Assembly (NCBI GenBank): GCA_963704585.1
Contig: OY969919.1
Coordinates: 2,418,001-2,482,000 of the forward strand
Length of the DNA: 64,000 nt
DNA from: Bog-756 sp963704585
GTDB taxonomy: Bacteria > Actinomycetota > Acidimicrobiia > Acidimicrobiales > RAAP-2
Direction: 5' to 3'
In this document: piece by piece, positions 53,737-63,948 of the stretch
Layout: every line of letters begins with the position of its first letter
Numbering within the stretch: position 1 is the first letter of the stretch
Notes under the pieces: generated by a model
What the model was told of the DNA's origin: nothing
Seen by the model: the letters and a program-made list of their open reading frames with translations, nothing else
Database searches by the model: none
Position numbers and translations under genes: made by a program

Positions 53737-54386
53737 GGACCGGCGTGGGCCAGCCGCGTCTGCGACGGGCCGCGGTCGCGCTCGTCGCGCTGACGCTGGT
53801 GGGCGCGCTCGCCGCAGCGTGCTCGGGCTCGTCATCGTCCGCGCCCGCGACGACCCCGACGACACTCTCCAGGGCGCAGATCGCCGTGCTCCTCCCGAAG
53901 CTGCTCACGGTGGGCGACTTCCCGCCCGGCTGGACCCTCAGCGCGTCCCCGAACGCGTCGCCGACCAAGAACGCACCGGCGTGCGTCGCGAGCCTGGTGC
54001 GCGCAGACGGGTCGACGAGCCGGTCGATCGCGATCTTCCTCGGACCGGGCTCGTCCTCGACGGCGGCGATCCAGACCGTTGCGGTCTTCCCCCGGAGTGC
54101 CCTCCGCGGGACCGCCTCGACCTTCCGGTCCGACTTCGATTCGTGCACGGCCAGCGCGACGAGCGGCGCCTCGGGCTCGATCACGGTCACCCCGATCACC
54201 GGCCTGTCCACCGGCGACGGAGGGTTCGTGTCGCAGCTCACGCTCTCGAGCGGCGCGTCGACCCTCTACTTCGACGCGTACTACGCGACCAGCGGCGGGT
54301 TCGCCACCTTCGTCGGCTGGTACTCGACGAGCTCGTCGACCGCGTCGTTCGAGCAGGTCGCGGCCAAGGCCCTGGCCAAGCTCTGA
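53733..54386 (+). CDS. Lipoprotein of unknown function
   Basis: 217 residues with a lipoprotein signal peptide (LVALTLVGALAAACSGS). The mature part includes KLLTVGDFPPGWTLS, a phrase with a parallel in the protein at 62796 (LTRADLPSGWTVS). This hints at a shared extracytoplasmic domain. It is coupled to proC by an overlap, perhaps incidentally. Confidence 0.7.
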   Translation: MRTGVGQPRLRRAAVALVALTLVGALAAACSGSSSSAPATTPTTLSRAQIAVLLPKLLTVGDFPPGWTLSASPNASPTKNAPACVASLVRADGSTSRSIAIFLGPGSSSTAAIQTVAVFPRSALRGTASTFRSDFDSCTASATSGASGSITVTPITGLSTGDGGFVSQLTLSSGASTLYFDAYYATSGGFATFVGWYSTSSSTASFEQVAAKALAKL

Positions 54387-54408
54387 TCGGCCGCGCCGGG
54401 AGCTCACC

Positions 54409-55362
54409 GTGACGGTGCCCGCGGTCTACTTCCTCTCCGACTACGGCACCGCCGACGAGTTCGCCGGCGTCGTGCGGGCGGTCCTGCACCGGCTCGCCCC
54501 GGCGACGTCGGTCGTCGATCTCGGCCACGACGTGCCTGCGTTCGACGTCGCCGCGGGGGCGGCGATGCTCGAGCGTTGCGCGCCGTACCTCGGTGACGGG
54601 GTCGTGCTCGCGGTCGTGGACCCGGGCGTCGGCAGTGCGCGGCGCGCCGTCGCGGTAAGGGTCGGGAGCGATCGCGGATCCGATGACGTCGGCGAGGGGA
54701 CGCGGGGAGCCGGCGGTCCCTCGTGGCTGGTCGGACCCGACAACGGGCTGCTCGTCCCGCTCGCACGCGCGCTGGGCGGCGTTCGGGAGGTCGTCGCGCT
54801 CGCGGCGGGCGCTTCCCCGGCGATCGCGCCGGCCGCGCGTCCCGCGAGCGGGGTGGTCGCGGCCGCTGGCGGCACGTTCGACGGTCGCGACCTCTTCGCG
54901 CCGGCGGTCGCGCACCTCGTCGAGGGGCGCGACGTGCGGGACCTGGGGGAGCCGGTCGATCCCGGCTCCCTTGTCACCCTCCCGGCCGAGCCGTCCGCCG
55001 GGTCGGGTTCGCCCGATCCGGCCCGATCCGCGAGTGGCGTCGCCGGCGCACTCGACACGACGGTCACCTGGATCGACCGGTTCGGCAACGTGCAGCTCGG
55101 AATCGGGCAGGACGACCTCGCGGCGACCGGGCTCGTGCCGGGCGGTGCTGCCTCCGTCGACCTCGGAGGCGGGACGACCGCGGTCGCCAGGTGGGTCACC
55201 GCGTTCGCCGAGCTCGGACCGGCCGAGCTCGGACTGCTCATCGACGCCAACGGGCGGGTCTCGCTCGTGGTCGACCGCGACTCGGCGGCCGATCGCCTCG
55301 GTCTCACGCGGCGCGGCGCATCGGTGCGGCTGGCGCCGTCGTCCCGTTCGGCTCCCGGCTGA
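54409..55362 (+). CDS. S-adenosyl-L-methionine hydrolase-like (DUF62) protein
   Basis: 317 residues from the GTG at 54409 with GGGAG upstream. The family signatures are FLSDYGTADEFAGVVRAV, VVDPGVGSARRAVAVR, GPDNGLL and the C-terminal IDRFGNVQLGIG. Members hydrolyse SAM to adenosine and methionine or are fluorinase-like. A Pro/Ser-rich insert is at about residues 190-210. The rex gene follows 85 bases downstream. Confidence 0.83.
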   Translation: MTVPAVYFLSDYGTADEFAGVVRAVLHRLAPATSVVDLGHDVPAFDVAAGAAMLERCAPYLGDGVVLAVVDPGVGSARRAVAVRVGSDRGSDDVGEGTRGAGGPSWLVGPDNGLLVPLARALGGVREVVALAAGASPAIAPAARPASGVVAAAGGTFDGRDLFAPAVAHLVEGRDVRDLGEPVDPGSLVTLPAEPSAGSGSPDPARSASGVAGALDTTVTWIDRFGNVQLGIGQDDLAATGLVPGGAASVDLGGGTTAVARWVTAFAELGPAELGLLIDANGRVSLVVDRDSAADRLGLTRRGASVRLAPSSRSAPG

Positions 55363-55447
55363 GCGGCCGGTCCGGCCGTCGCACCGCGCACACCTCCGAG
55401 CTGCACCGTCGGTGCCGGGAGGCGTACGGGGAAGCGCCCTCACTACG

Positions 55448-56206
55448 ATGCTTCCGGTGAGCTCGGAGGCACCCACCCCGCCTGCCGGCCACCGTGCCCC
55501 GTCGTCGGCCACCGTCGGCCGACGGATCCCCGAGGCCACGGTGACCCGGCTGCCCGTCTACCAGCGGATCCTCGAGGAGCTGCTGCGCTCGGGCGCGACC
55601 ACCGTCTCCTCCGAGCAGCTCGCATCGGCCGCGCGGGTCAACGCGGCGAAGGTCCGCAAGGACCTCTCGTTGCTCGGCTCGTTCGGGACGAGGGGCGCCG
55701 GGTACGACGCCGCGTTCCTCATCGAGCAGATCGACCGCCAGCTCGGCCTCGACCGGGTCTGGCCGGTCGTGATCGCGGGGATCGGGAACCTCGGGCGGGC
55801 GCTCGCACGCTCCCAGGGCTTCGCTGCACGGAACTTCAAGGTCGCGGCGCTGCTCGACACCGATCCCGCGATCATCGGCGAGCGGGTGGACGGGGTCGTC
55901 GTGCACCACCCCGACGACCTCCCGAGCCTGGCCGAGGAGGTTCCCCTCGCCATCGGTGTGATCGCGACCCCGGCGTCGGGAGCGCAGCGGGTCGCCGACC
56001 AGATGGTCGAAGCCGGAGTCCGCTCGATCCTCAACTTCGCGCCCGCGGTGCTCGAGGTCCCGCCTCCAGTGCTCCTGCGCTACGTCGACCTCAGCATCGA
56101 GCTCCAGGTGATGAGCTTCTACCAGTCGAGGATCCCCGGGGACGGCTCCGAGGACCGCATGCCGGTCATCCGCTCGATCGGGCTCTCATCGTCCTCCACC
56201 GACTGA
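55448..56206 (+). CDS. rex: Redox-sensing transcriptional repressor Rex
   Basis: 252 residues from the ATG at 55448. An N-terminal winged helix (LPVYQRILEELLRSGATTVS, then KVRKDLSLLGSFGTRGAGYD) is followed by an NAD-binding domain (IAGIGNLGRALA). Rex senses the NADH/NAD ratio and controls respiratory and heme genes. A hemA-led set follows, so rex and heme genes are likely co-regulated. Confidence 0.92.
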   Translation: MLPVSSEAPTPPAGHRAPSSATVGRRIPEATVTRLPVYQRILEELLRSGATTVSSEQLASAARVNAAKVRKDLSLLGSFGTRGAGYDAAFLIEQIDRQLGLDRVWPVVIAGIGNLGRALARSQGFAARNFKVAALLDTDPAIIGERVDGVVVHHPDDLPSLAEEVPLAIGVIATPASGAQRVADQMVEAGVRSILNFAPAVLEVPPPVLLRYVDLSIELQVMSFYQSRIPGDGSEDRMPVIRSIGLSSSSTD

Positions 56207-56479
56207 CCGGATCGGTCGGGCGGCAGCCGCCGGCGAGCACCGATCCGGCGTTGACCTGCGCCGACACCCGTCGGGACCCTGCGGCGCCCGGTGCGCGACT
56301 GGCGGCACGCGGCGGAGGCCGCGAAGCTCGACGTCCGGCCCGGCGCGGTCGGCCCCGTGCCGTCGCCGCTCTACGCTTGACGGGGACGCCGGACGGGTCC
56401 GTCCGTTCGCCACGACGAGCCGAGGCCGAGAGCCAGTGAGACGACGAGTGAGGCACCGGACAGACGAGGTGGTTAGCGC

Positions 56480-57756
56480 ATGTCGGTGATCGTGGTCGGC
56501 CTCGAGCAGCGCCAGGCGCCCCTCGACCTGCTCGAACGTGTCGCGGTGACCGAGACCGACCTGCCCAAGGCCCTCGGCCGGCTGCGCGACCGCTCCAACC
56601 TCTCGGAGGCGGTTCTCCTCTCGACGTGCCTGCGGACCGAGGTCTACGCGGTCGTCGACCGCTTCCACGACGGCGTCGCCGAGCTCTCCGAGTTCCTGGC
56701 CGCCATCAGTGCGAGCCCCGCCGACTCCCTCACCGAGCACCTGACCATCCGGTTCGACGACGACGTCGCCGGCCACCTGTTCACCGTCGCCGCCGGTCTC
56801 GACTCTGCGGTGCTCGGGGAGTCGGAGGTGCTCGGCCAGGTCCGGCGAGCTTGGGAGCACGCCCAGAGCGAGCGGGTTTCCGGACCGGTGCTCGCGACGC
56901 TCTTCCGCCACGCAGTCGAGGCCGGCAAGCGGGTGCGGTCGGAGACGGCCATCGCGCGCGGGACGACCTCGCTCTCGCACGCCGCAGTCGAGCTCGGCGC
57001 GTCACGACGCGACGGCGGGCTCGCCGGCGCGCGGGTGGTCGTCGTCGGCGCGGGCGAGATGGGAGAGGGCGTCGCTCGGGCACTCGGCCGCCACGGCATC
57101 GCGGGACTCACCATCGCCAACCGGAGCGCGGATCGCAGCGACGCGGTGGCCGCCGGTGTGGCCGAGCTGGTCGGCGACGTCCGGACGCTGCCCCTCGAGG
57201 GCATCGGACCGGCGGTGGCCACGGCGGACGTGCTCTTCACGACCGTCGACACCGCCCACCCGATCATCGAGCGTGGCGCGCTCGCCGAGGCGACGGCCGG
57301 ACGGGACGGAGCGCCGCTCGTCGTGGTCGATCTCGGCGTGCCCCGCAACGTGGAGCCGTCGGCAGCCGACCTCGCCGGGGTGACCCTGCTCGACATGGAC
57401 GTCCTCCGTGCTGCCGTCGCGGAAGCGCTCACCGGTCGACAGGAGGAGGTCGCCGAGGCAACCGGCATCGTCACCGAGGAGGTCGAGCGCTTCCGGGTCG
57501 CCGCGTGGCGCGCGACGCGGCGCCGATCGTCTCCGCGCTGCGGGCGCGGGCCGAGGAGGTGCGCACCGGCGAGCTCGAGCGGCAGCGGTCCAAGCGGTCC
57601 TCGTTCACCGACGAGCAGTGGGACGAGGTGGATGTCGCGACACGGGCGGTCGTCGCGAAGCTCCTCCATCAGCCGACCGTGGCCCTCAAGTCTGCGGCCG
57701 GCACGCCACGGGCCGAGCGCCTGACCGAAGCGCTCCGCAGCCTGTTCGATCTCTGA
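56480..57756 (+). CDS. hemA: Glutamyl-tRNA reductase, frameshifted near the C-terminus
   Basis: Makes glutamate-1-semialdehyde, the first committed step of tetrapyrrole synthesis. The active cysteine is C50 (STCLRTEVY; the usual Asn is Leu here), with GESEVLGQVR and the NADPH site VVVGAGEMGEGVARALG. The frame from 56480 is broken at about 57505: restoring one G there joins it to IVSALRARAEEVRTGEL ... ALRSLFDL, which completes the protein to 57756. A C-rich tail in the original frame looks spurious. Confidence 0.87.
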
Positions 57757-57813
57757 GCCGGGGGCCGTGCGCGCCCGATCCGCGACCGCCGTCCCCGTCA
57801 CCGGGCCCCACCG

Positions 57814-58836
57814 ATGACAGGTCCCGCCGTGCTCCGCCTCGCGACTCGCGGATCGCCCCTCGCCCGTTGGCAGGCGGAACGGGTCGCCGGACTCCTCGAG
57901 GCTCGCGGCGTGCCGACCGCCCTGGTCCCCGTCGAGACCGAGGGGGACCGGCGGACCGACGTGTCGCTCGACCGGATCGGCGGCCAGGGCGTCTTCGTGA
58001 AGGAGGTCCAGGCGGCGGTGGTGCGCGGCGAGGCGGATGCTGCAGTGCACTCGGCGAAGGACCTCCCCGCCTCCGAACCGACCGGGGCGACGGGGCTGCT
58101 CCTCGCGTCGGTGCCCGAGCGGGCCGATCCCCGGGACGTGCTCGTGGGCGCGACGCTCGCCTCGCTGCCGTCCGGCGCCATGGTGGCCACCGGTTCGCCG
58201 CGGCGGCGTTCGCAGCTCGCCAACCTCCGCCCCGACCTGACCTTCGCCGACCTGCGCGGCAACCTCGCGACCCGCCTCGCCGCCGTGGGGACCCGCGGGA
58301 TCCACGCCGTGGTCGTCGCCCGCGCCGCGCTCGACCGCCTCGGATGGACCGCGCCCGAGGGCGTCGAGACCGAGGTGCTGGAGCCGCACGTGATGGTCCC
58401 GCAGGTCGGGCAGGGCGCGCTCGCGGTCGAGTGCCGGGAGGACGACCTCGGGACGCGCGAAGCGCTCGGAGCCGTCGAGGACGCCGTCGCGCGCCCGCTC
58501 GTCGACGCGGAGCGAGCGTTCCTCGCCGAGCTCGGGGGCGGCTGCGACGTGCCGGTGGGCGCGCTCGCCACCTGGGCCGGCACGTCGGCGGCGCGGCCGA
58601 TCGGACCGGGCCCCGCGCCCACGGACGGGGGTCCCGACGGGATCGAGCTCACCGGGGTCGTCGCCTCGGCCGACGGCCGGGTGGTCCTTCGCCACGCCGA
58701 GGTCGGCCGGGACCCCGGACCGCTCGGGCGTGCGGTGGCCCGTGCACTCCTCGACGGGGCAGGCGGGCGGCAGCTCGGCCCGTGGTCGACACCGGACCAC
58801 CGGCACGCGGACGCGCCTCGGGCGGGGACGCGGTGA
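57814..58836 (+). CDS. hemC: Hydroxymethylbilane synthase
   Basis: 340 residues. It joins four porphobilinogens to hydroxymethylbilane. Typical are ATRGSPLARWQAERV, HSAKDLPA, TGSPRRRSQLA and the dipyrromethane-binding cysteine in ELGGGCDVPVGAL. The start ATG is 57814. It overlaps cobA by four bases (GTGA). Confidence 0.94.
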   Translation: MTGPAVLRLATRGSPLARWQAERVAGLLEARGVPTALVPVETEGDRRTDVSLDRIGGQGVFVKEVQAAVVRGEADAAVHSAKDLPASEPTGATGLLLASVPERADPRDVLVGATLASLPSGAMVATGSPRRRSQLANLRPDLTFADLRGNLATRLAAVGTRGIHAVVVARAALDRLGWTAPEGVETEVLEPHVMVPQVGQGALAVECREDDLGTREALGAVEDAVARPLVDAERAFLAELGGGCDVPVGALATWAGTSAARPIGPGPAPTDGGPDGIELTGVVASADGRVVLRHAEVGRDPGPLGRAVARALLDGAGGRQLGPWSTPDHRHADAPRAGTR

Positions 58837-59570
58837 GCGTCGCCCTGGTGGGCGCCGGCCCCGGCGATCCCGGCCTCCTCACGCGGCGCGGCGCGGCCCT
58901 GCTGGCGGAGGCGGAGGTCGTGGTGCACGACCGGCTGGTCACCAAGGAGGTCCTCGCGCTCGCACCGCCCGGCGCCGAGCTCATCGACGTGGGCAAGCGT
59001 CCGGGGGACCCCGACCGCCAGGCCGGGATCAACGCCCTCCTCGTCCGGCACGGCAGGGCCGGACGACGCGTGGTGCGCCTCAAGGGCGGCGACCCGTTCG
59101 TCTTCGGCCGGGGCGGCGAGGAGGCCGAGGCGCTGCTCGAGGCCGGGGTGCCCTTCGAGGTCGTCCCCGGTGTCTCGGCGGCGTTCGGCGTGCCGGCGGC
59201 GGCGGGCATCCCGGTCACCCACCGGGCCGCGTCGAGCACGGTCACCGTCGTGACCGGCCACCTCGACGACGGGGGAGGATCGGGCGGCGTCGATTGGGAG
59301 GCGTGCGCGCGCGCCGGCGGCACCCTCGTCGTCCTCATGGGGATGGGTGCGCGACGCGGGATCGCCGAGCGGCTCGGCGCCGCCGGGCTCGCGCCCGACA
59401 CGCCGGTCGCCGTCGTCGCCTGGGGGACCACCCGCGACCAGCAGGTCGCGCGCTCGACACTCGAGCACCTCGCGGACGTCGACCTCCCCTCGCCCGCGGT
59501 CATCGTGATCGGCGCGGTCGCCGCGCACGACGTCCTGCCCCCGCCCTCCCCGGATCCGCCGGTTCCGTGA
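58833..59570 (+). CDS. cobA: Uroporphyrinogen-III C-methyltransferase
   Basis: 245 residues. SUMT signatures: GAGPGDPGLLT, RLKGGDPFVFGRGGEE, PGVSAAFGVPAAAGIPVTHR. It diverts uroporphyrinogen III to siroheme or cobalamin. It overlaps hemC and hemD on both sides and lies between them, as in many actinobacteria where it is a free protein. Confidence 0.93.
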   Translation: MSVALVGAGPGDPGLLTRRGAALLAEAEVVVHDRLVTKEVLALAPPGAELIDVGKRPGDPDRQAGINALLVRHGRAGRRVVRLKGGDPFVFGRGGEEAEALLEAGVPFEVVPGVSAAFGVPAAAGIPVTHRAASSTVTVVTGHLDDGGGSGGVDWEACARAGGTLVVLMGMGARRGIAERLGAAGLAPDTPVAVVAWGTTRDQQVARSTLEHLADVDLPSPAVIVIGAVAAHDVLPPPSPDPPVP

Positions 59571-60367
59571 GCGACGCGCCCCTCGCGGGACGCACTGTCG
59601 TGGTCACGCGCAGCCGCGACCAGACGCCACGCCTGTCCGCCGCTCTCGCGGCATCGGGTGCGACCGTCGTCGAGCTCCACGCCATCGAGATCGTCGACGC
59701 GGCCGACGGTGGCGCCGCGCTCGTGGCCGCGGCCGCCGATCTCGTGCACGGCCGGTACGGCTGGGTCGCCGTCACCTCCCAGAACGCGGTGCAGCGGCTC
59801 GTCGACGCGCTGGCCGCGCTCGGCGACCGACCGGTGCCGCACTCGGTCCGCTTCGCCGCGGTCGGGAGTGCGACCGCAGGCGCGCTGCGCGAGGCCGGCA
59901 TCGAGCCCGCCGTCGTGCCGCCCGAAGCGGTCTCCGACGCGCTCGTGGAGGCCTTCGGCGCGCCCCCCGACGGGAGTGGGCCGTCTCGCACGGTCCTCTT
60001 CCCGAGGGCCGAGCGCGTCCGGGGCGCGCTGGCCGAGGGCCTGCGGGCGAAGGGGTGGGAGGTCGACGAGGTCGTCGCCTACCGGACCGTCGCCGGCAGC
60101 CCGGAACCCGACGCCGTCGCGACCGCCCACCGCGTGGACGCGGTCGCCTTCACCTCGTCGTCGACCGTCGAGCGCACGGTCGAGCTGCTGGGGCGCGACG
60201 GGGTCCCGCCGACGGTCGTCTCCATCGGTCCGGTCACCTCGGCGACCGCGCGTGCGGCGGGCCTCACGGTCGCCGTCGAAGCGCGCGACCACACGGTCGA
60301 CGGGCTCGCTGCGGCCGTCGTCGACGCCTTCGCCCGCACCGACGGCTCCGCCCGCCCGCGGGCCTGA
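59567..60367 (+). CDS. hemD: Uroporphyrinogen-III synthase
   Basis: 266 residues from the GTG at 59567. The two-domain hemD fold is suggested by VVVTRSRDQTPRLSAALAA, VTSQNAVQRL, VGSATAGALREAG and AFTSSSTVERTVELL. It closes hydroxymethylbilane with ring D inversion. It is the least conserved of the pathway, so the context adds support. Confidence 0.9.
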   Translation: MSDAPLAGRTVVVTRSRDQTPRLSAALAASGATVVELHAIEIVDAADGGAALVAAAADLVHGRYGWVAVTSQNAVQRLVDALAALGDRPVPHSVRFAAVGSATAGALREAGIEPAVVPPEAVSDALVEAFGAPPDGSGPSRTVLFPRAERVRGALAEGLRAKGWEVDEVVAYRTVAGSPEPDAVATAHRVDAVAFTSSSTVERTVELLGRDGVPPTVVSIGPVTSATARAAGLTVAVEARDHTVDGLAAAVVDAFARTDGSARPRA

Positions 60368-60435
60368 TCCCGGGGAGTGTCGGCGCGGTCGCCTCCGGGG
60401 TCGGTCACGCCGGGGCTGCCGTAGGCTGGGATGCC

Positions 60436-61473
60436 GTGGCGCGCGACGAGCACACCGATGCCGGCCGGATCTCCGACGGGTCCTCGTTCCCCGCGCGTCG
60501 CCTGCGCCGCCTCCGGCGGACCCCGGCCATGCGCCGCCTCGTCGCCGAGACGACCCTCCACGTGGACGACCTGGTCGCGCCGCTGTTCGTCGCGGACGGG
60601 ATCGCCGAGCCCCGCCCGGTGCCGTCGCTCCCCGGCGTGGTCCAGCACTCGGTCGACTCGCTCGCCATCGAGGCGAAGCGACTCTCGGAGCTCGGGATCC
60701 CCGCGCTCATCCTCTTCGCCCTGCCGAGGACCGAGGACAAGGACGCCACCGGCTCGCACGCCGACGCACCCGGCGGCATCACCCGCCGCGCCCTCGCCGC
60801 GGTCCGCGACACGGTCGGCGACCGGATGGTCGTGATGGCCGACTGCTGCCTCGACGAGTTCACCGACCACGGCCACTGCGGCGTGCTCGACCCGCGGACC
60901 GGAGCGGTGGCCAACGACCCGACCCTCGAGCGGTACGCCGCGCTGGCCGTGGCGCAGGCCGAAGCGGGCGCCGACGTCGTCGCCCCGAGCGGCATGATGG
61001 ACGGACAGGTCGCGGCCGTCCGGTCCGCGCTCGACGCGCTCGGGCACGAGGAGACCGCGATCCTCGCGTACTCGGCGAAGTACGCGTCCGCCCTCTACGG
61101 GCCGTTCCGTGATGCGGCCGGGGTGACCATCGCGGACGGGGGCGACCGGAGGGCCTACCAGCAGGATCCGCGGAATCGCCGCGAGGGACTGAGCGAGGTC
61201 CTCCTCGACCTCGCCGAAGGCGCCGACATGGTGATGGTGAAGCCGGCGACGACATCCCTCGACGTGATCGCCGACGTGCGCGCAGCGGTGCAGGTGCCGG
61301 TCGGGGCGTACCACGTGAGCGGCGAGTACGCGATGGTCAAGGCCGCGGCGGCCAACGGCTGGCTCGACGGGCCGGCGGTCGCGCTCGAGCAGCTGACTGC
61401 GGTGCGGCGCGCCGGCGCCGACTTCGTCCTCACCTACTTCGCCGGCGAGGTGGCGGAGGCCCTGGGTGGCTGA
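60436..61473 (+). CDS. hemB: Delta-aminolevulinic acid dehydratase (porphobilinogen synthase)
   Basis: 345 residues from the GTG at 60436. It condenses two ALA molecules to porphobilinogen. Signatures include the metal-binding ADCCLDEFTDHGHCG, the lysines in AYSAKYASALYGPFR and MVKPATTSLD. It ends inside hemL, which starts eight bases before its stop. Confidence 0.93.
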   Translation: MARDEHTDAGRISDGSSFPARRLRRLRRTPAMRRLVAETTLHVDDLVAPLFVADGIAEPRPVPSLPGVVQHSVDSLAIEAKRLSELGIPALILFALPRTEDKDATGSHADAPGGITRRALAAVRDTVGDRMVVMADCCLDEFTDHGHCGVLDPRTGAVANDPTLERYAALAVAQAEAGADVVAPSGMMDGQVAAVRSALDALGHEETAILAYSAKYASALYGPFRDAAGVTIADGGDRRAYQQDPRNRREGLSEVLLDLAEGADMVMVKPATTSLDVIADVRAAVQVPVGAYHVSGEYAMVKAAAANGWLDGPAVALEQLTAVRRAGADFVLTYFAGEVAEALGG

Positions 61474-62786
61474 GCGGCCGCGGTCGGACGCGCTGTTCGA
61501 CCGGGCGTGCCGGGTCATCCCCGGTGGCGTCAACTCACCGGTGCGCTCGTTCCGCTCGGTCGGCGGCCATCCGTACTTCGTGGCGCGCGGCGAGGGCGCG
61601 TACGTCTGGGACGCCGACGGCAACCAGCTCCTCGACTACGTACAGTCGTACGGCGCGTCGATCCTCGGTCACGCGCACCCCGCCGTCGCCGGAGCCGTCG
61701 CCGCCGCCGCGGCATCCGGCACCTCCTTCGGCGCACCGACCGAGGGCGAGGTCCTCCTCGCCGAGGCGATCTGCGCGCGGGTCCCCGGGTGTGAGCAGGT
61801 CCGCCTCGTCTCGTCCGGGACCGAGGCGGCCATGAGCGCGCTGCGCGTGGCGTGCGGCTACACCGGGCGGTCGCGCATCGTGAAGTTCGCCGGCTGCTAC
61901 CACGGTCACTCCGACGCGCTGCTGGCCGGCGGGGGCAGCGGGGTCGCCACCCTCGGCCTGCCCGACTCCGCCGGCGTGCCCGAGGGGGCGGTCGCAGACA
62001 CGGTGGTCGTGCCCTACAACGAGGTCCCCGAGCTCGACGAGCGGGTCGCCTGCGTGATCGTCGAGCCGGTCGCGGCGAACATGGGCCTCGTGCCGCCAGC
62101 GGACGCCTTCCTCGACGGGCTGCGGGCGGCCTGCGACGCGGCGGGCGCGCTGCTCGTCTTCGACGAGGTGATCACCGGCTTCCGGCTCGGCGAGGGCGGC
62201 GCGTCCTCCTGGTCCGGGGTGCGCCCCGACCTCTGGTGCTTCGGCAAGGTGATCGGCGGCGGCCTGCCGGTCGGGGCGTTCGGCGGTCGCGCGGACGTGC
62301 TCTCGGTGCTCGCACCGGCCGGGCCCGTCTACCAGGCCGGAACGCTGTCGGGGAATCCGCTCGCCACGGCCGCCGGACGAGCCGTGCTCGAGCAGCTCGA
62401 ACCCGCGTCCTATGCGGCGCTCGAGGCGCGGGTGGCACTCTTTGCGGCGGCGCTCGAGAAGATCCTCTCGGACGCCCTCGACGAGGCGGGGACGATCGAC
62501 CGCACGGGTCGGCAGCTCGCGGCGCGGGTCCCCGTCGCCGGCCCGCTCTTCGGCCTCTTCTTCCTCCCCCGGGGGAACGGGTCCGTGCGCGCCTACGACG
62601 GCGCCGTGGCCTCGGCGGAGACCGGGGTGTACGCGCGCCTCTTCCATGCGATGCTCGAGCGCGGCGTCGCGCTCGGCGCCCGGTGCGTACGAGGTCGCGT
62701 TCCCGTCGATGGCGCACGGCGAGCGCGAGCTCGACCGGACCCTCGACGTCGCGTCGGAAGCGATCGCCGACGCGCTGTCCCGCTGA
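61466..62786 (+). CDS. hemL: Glutamate-1-semialdehyde aminomutase, frameshifted near the C-terminus
   Basis: Starts at GTG 61466 with GGAGG seven bases upstream. It converts glutamate-1-semialdehyde to ALA. PLP sites: SSGTEAAMSALRVA, VFDEVITGFR and the Schiff-base lysine in CFGKVIGGGLPVG. Near 62674-62680 one extra base puts the tail out of frame; removing it restores PGAYEVAFPSMAHGERELDR to the stop at 62786. The read-on frame runs 1.2 kb into the next gene and is spurious. Confidence 0.88.
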
Positions 62787-62795
62787 CGTGGTGGC

Positions 62796-63701
62796 GTGAC
62801 GGGGGAACGCGAACCCGCCGGCCGACCGTCGGTGAGCACGGACGACGGCTACGGCCCGGTCCGGCAACGACGGCGGGCCCCCACCCTGCTCGTGGCAGGC
62901 GTGGTGCTGATCGCCGCCGCCGCAGGGCTCGCCGCAGGACTCTCGGGCGCCGGCACGTCGAGCTCCTCGGGAACATCGACCGTCTCGACGCCACCGTCTG
63001 CGCCTCACGTGACGGTCTCGTCCCCGGACCAGCAGGTCGCCGATTCCGTGCAGCTCACGCGTGCGGACCTGCCGAGCGGGTGGACGGTCTCGAGCAACAC
63101 AGCCGTTCCGGCGCGCGATCACGCCGCCCAGTCGGGCATCGTCACCGAGTTCGCGCGATGCCTCGGGGTGAGCGTGCAGCAGGCCCTGCAGCTCCTCCTC
63201 GGCAACGGCACGGACCAGACCGCGGAGTCGTCCTCGCCGACCTTCGTGGGCCCGGTCGCCGCGGACTCCGGAACCTCGGTGGAGCTCGTCACGTCCGCGG
63301 CCGTGGTCCGGACCCAGCAGGACGAGCGCTCCGACTTCGCGGGCTTCGCGCTCCCCGGGTTCCCGCGGTGCAGCGCAGCCGCCATCGCAGCGGAGCTCCA
63401 GCTCGGGGTCGACGACGCGAGCGGCGGGCGGTTCCACCCCGGTCCCGCGACCGCCACGGCTCTCGCACTCCCGTCCGCCGGCGCGGTGCAGACGCTCGGC
63501 CAGCTGGTGGACTTCACCGTCTCGGACGGCACGGGCTCGATCCCCGTCGAGGTCGAGACCGTCGTGCTCGGGACCGACCGCATCGTGGCGCAGTACCAGG
63601 CGTGCGCCATCGGCGGCCACCTTGCGCCCGGGATCGTGTCATCGTCGCTGTCAACGTTCGAACTGCGGGTGGCAGGCGGCGGTCGCGGCGTGACGGTCTG
63701 A
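62796..63701 (+). CDS. Membrane-anchored extracytoplasmic protein, unknown
   Basis: 301 residues from the GTG at 62796. One hydrophobic segment (LLVAGVVLIAAAAGLAAGLS) follows a basic leader; a Ser/Thr-rich linker precedes an external domain with cysteines (FARCLGVS, FPRCSAAA, YQACAIGG). Its phrase LTRADLPSGWTV echoes the lipoprotein at 53733. No family is assigned. Confidence 0.7.
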   Translation: MTGEREPAGRPSVSTDDGYGPVRQRRRAPTLLVAGVVLIAAAAGLAAGLSGAGTSSSSGTSTVSTPPSAPHVTVSSPDQQVADSVQLTRADLPSGWTVSSNTAVPARDHAAQSGIVTEFARCLGVSVQQALQLLLGNGTDQTAESSSPTFVGPVAADSGTSVELVTSAAVVRTQQDERSDFAGFALPGFPRCSAAAIAAELQLGVDDASGGRFHPGPATATALALPSAGAVQTLGQLVDFTVSDGTGSIPVEVETVVLGTDRIVAQYQACAIGGHLAPGIVSSSLSTFELRVAGGGRGVTV

Positions 63702-63948
63702 GGCGCGGTTCGCCACCGGGGCGGTGCGGACAAGGCGCCACGGCGGTTGCGCCACCGCCCACGCAGCGCCGGCCGCGACGGTCCGACCGATCGGGGTGCG
63801 CGTGGGCAAGACTGGACGCCGTGCGCTCGCCCTCGACGACGGCCACCTGGGACACCGCGGTCCTTGCCCGAGCGGCGCACGTGGCGGGAGGATGGCCGAA
63901 ACCCTTGCAGCGCGCCGGGGGATGCCCCCGGCCACGGAGGAGACGACT

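Noticed and set aside
56644..58806. A 720-codon minus-strand open frame over hemA and hemC
   Set aside because: It is the antisense of well-conserved genes in GC-rich DNA and shows no family motif or ribosome site.
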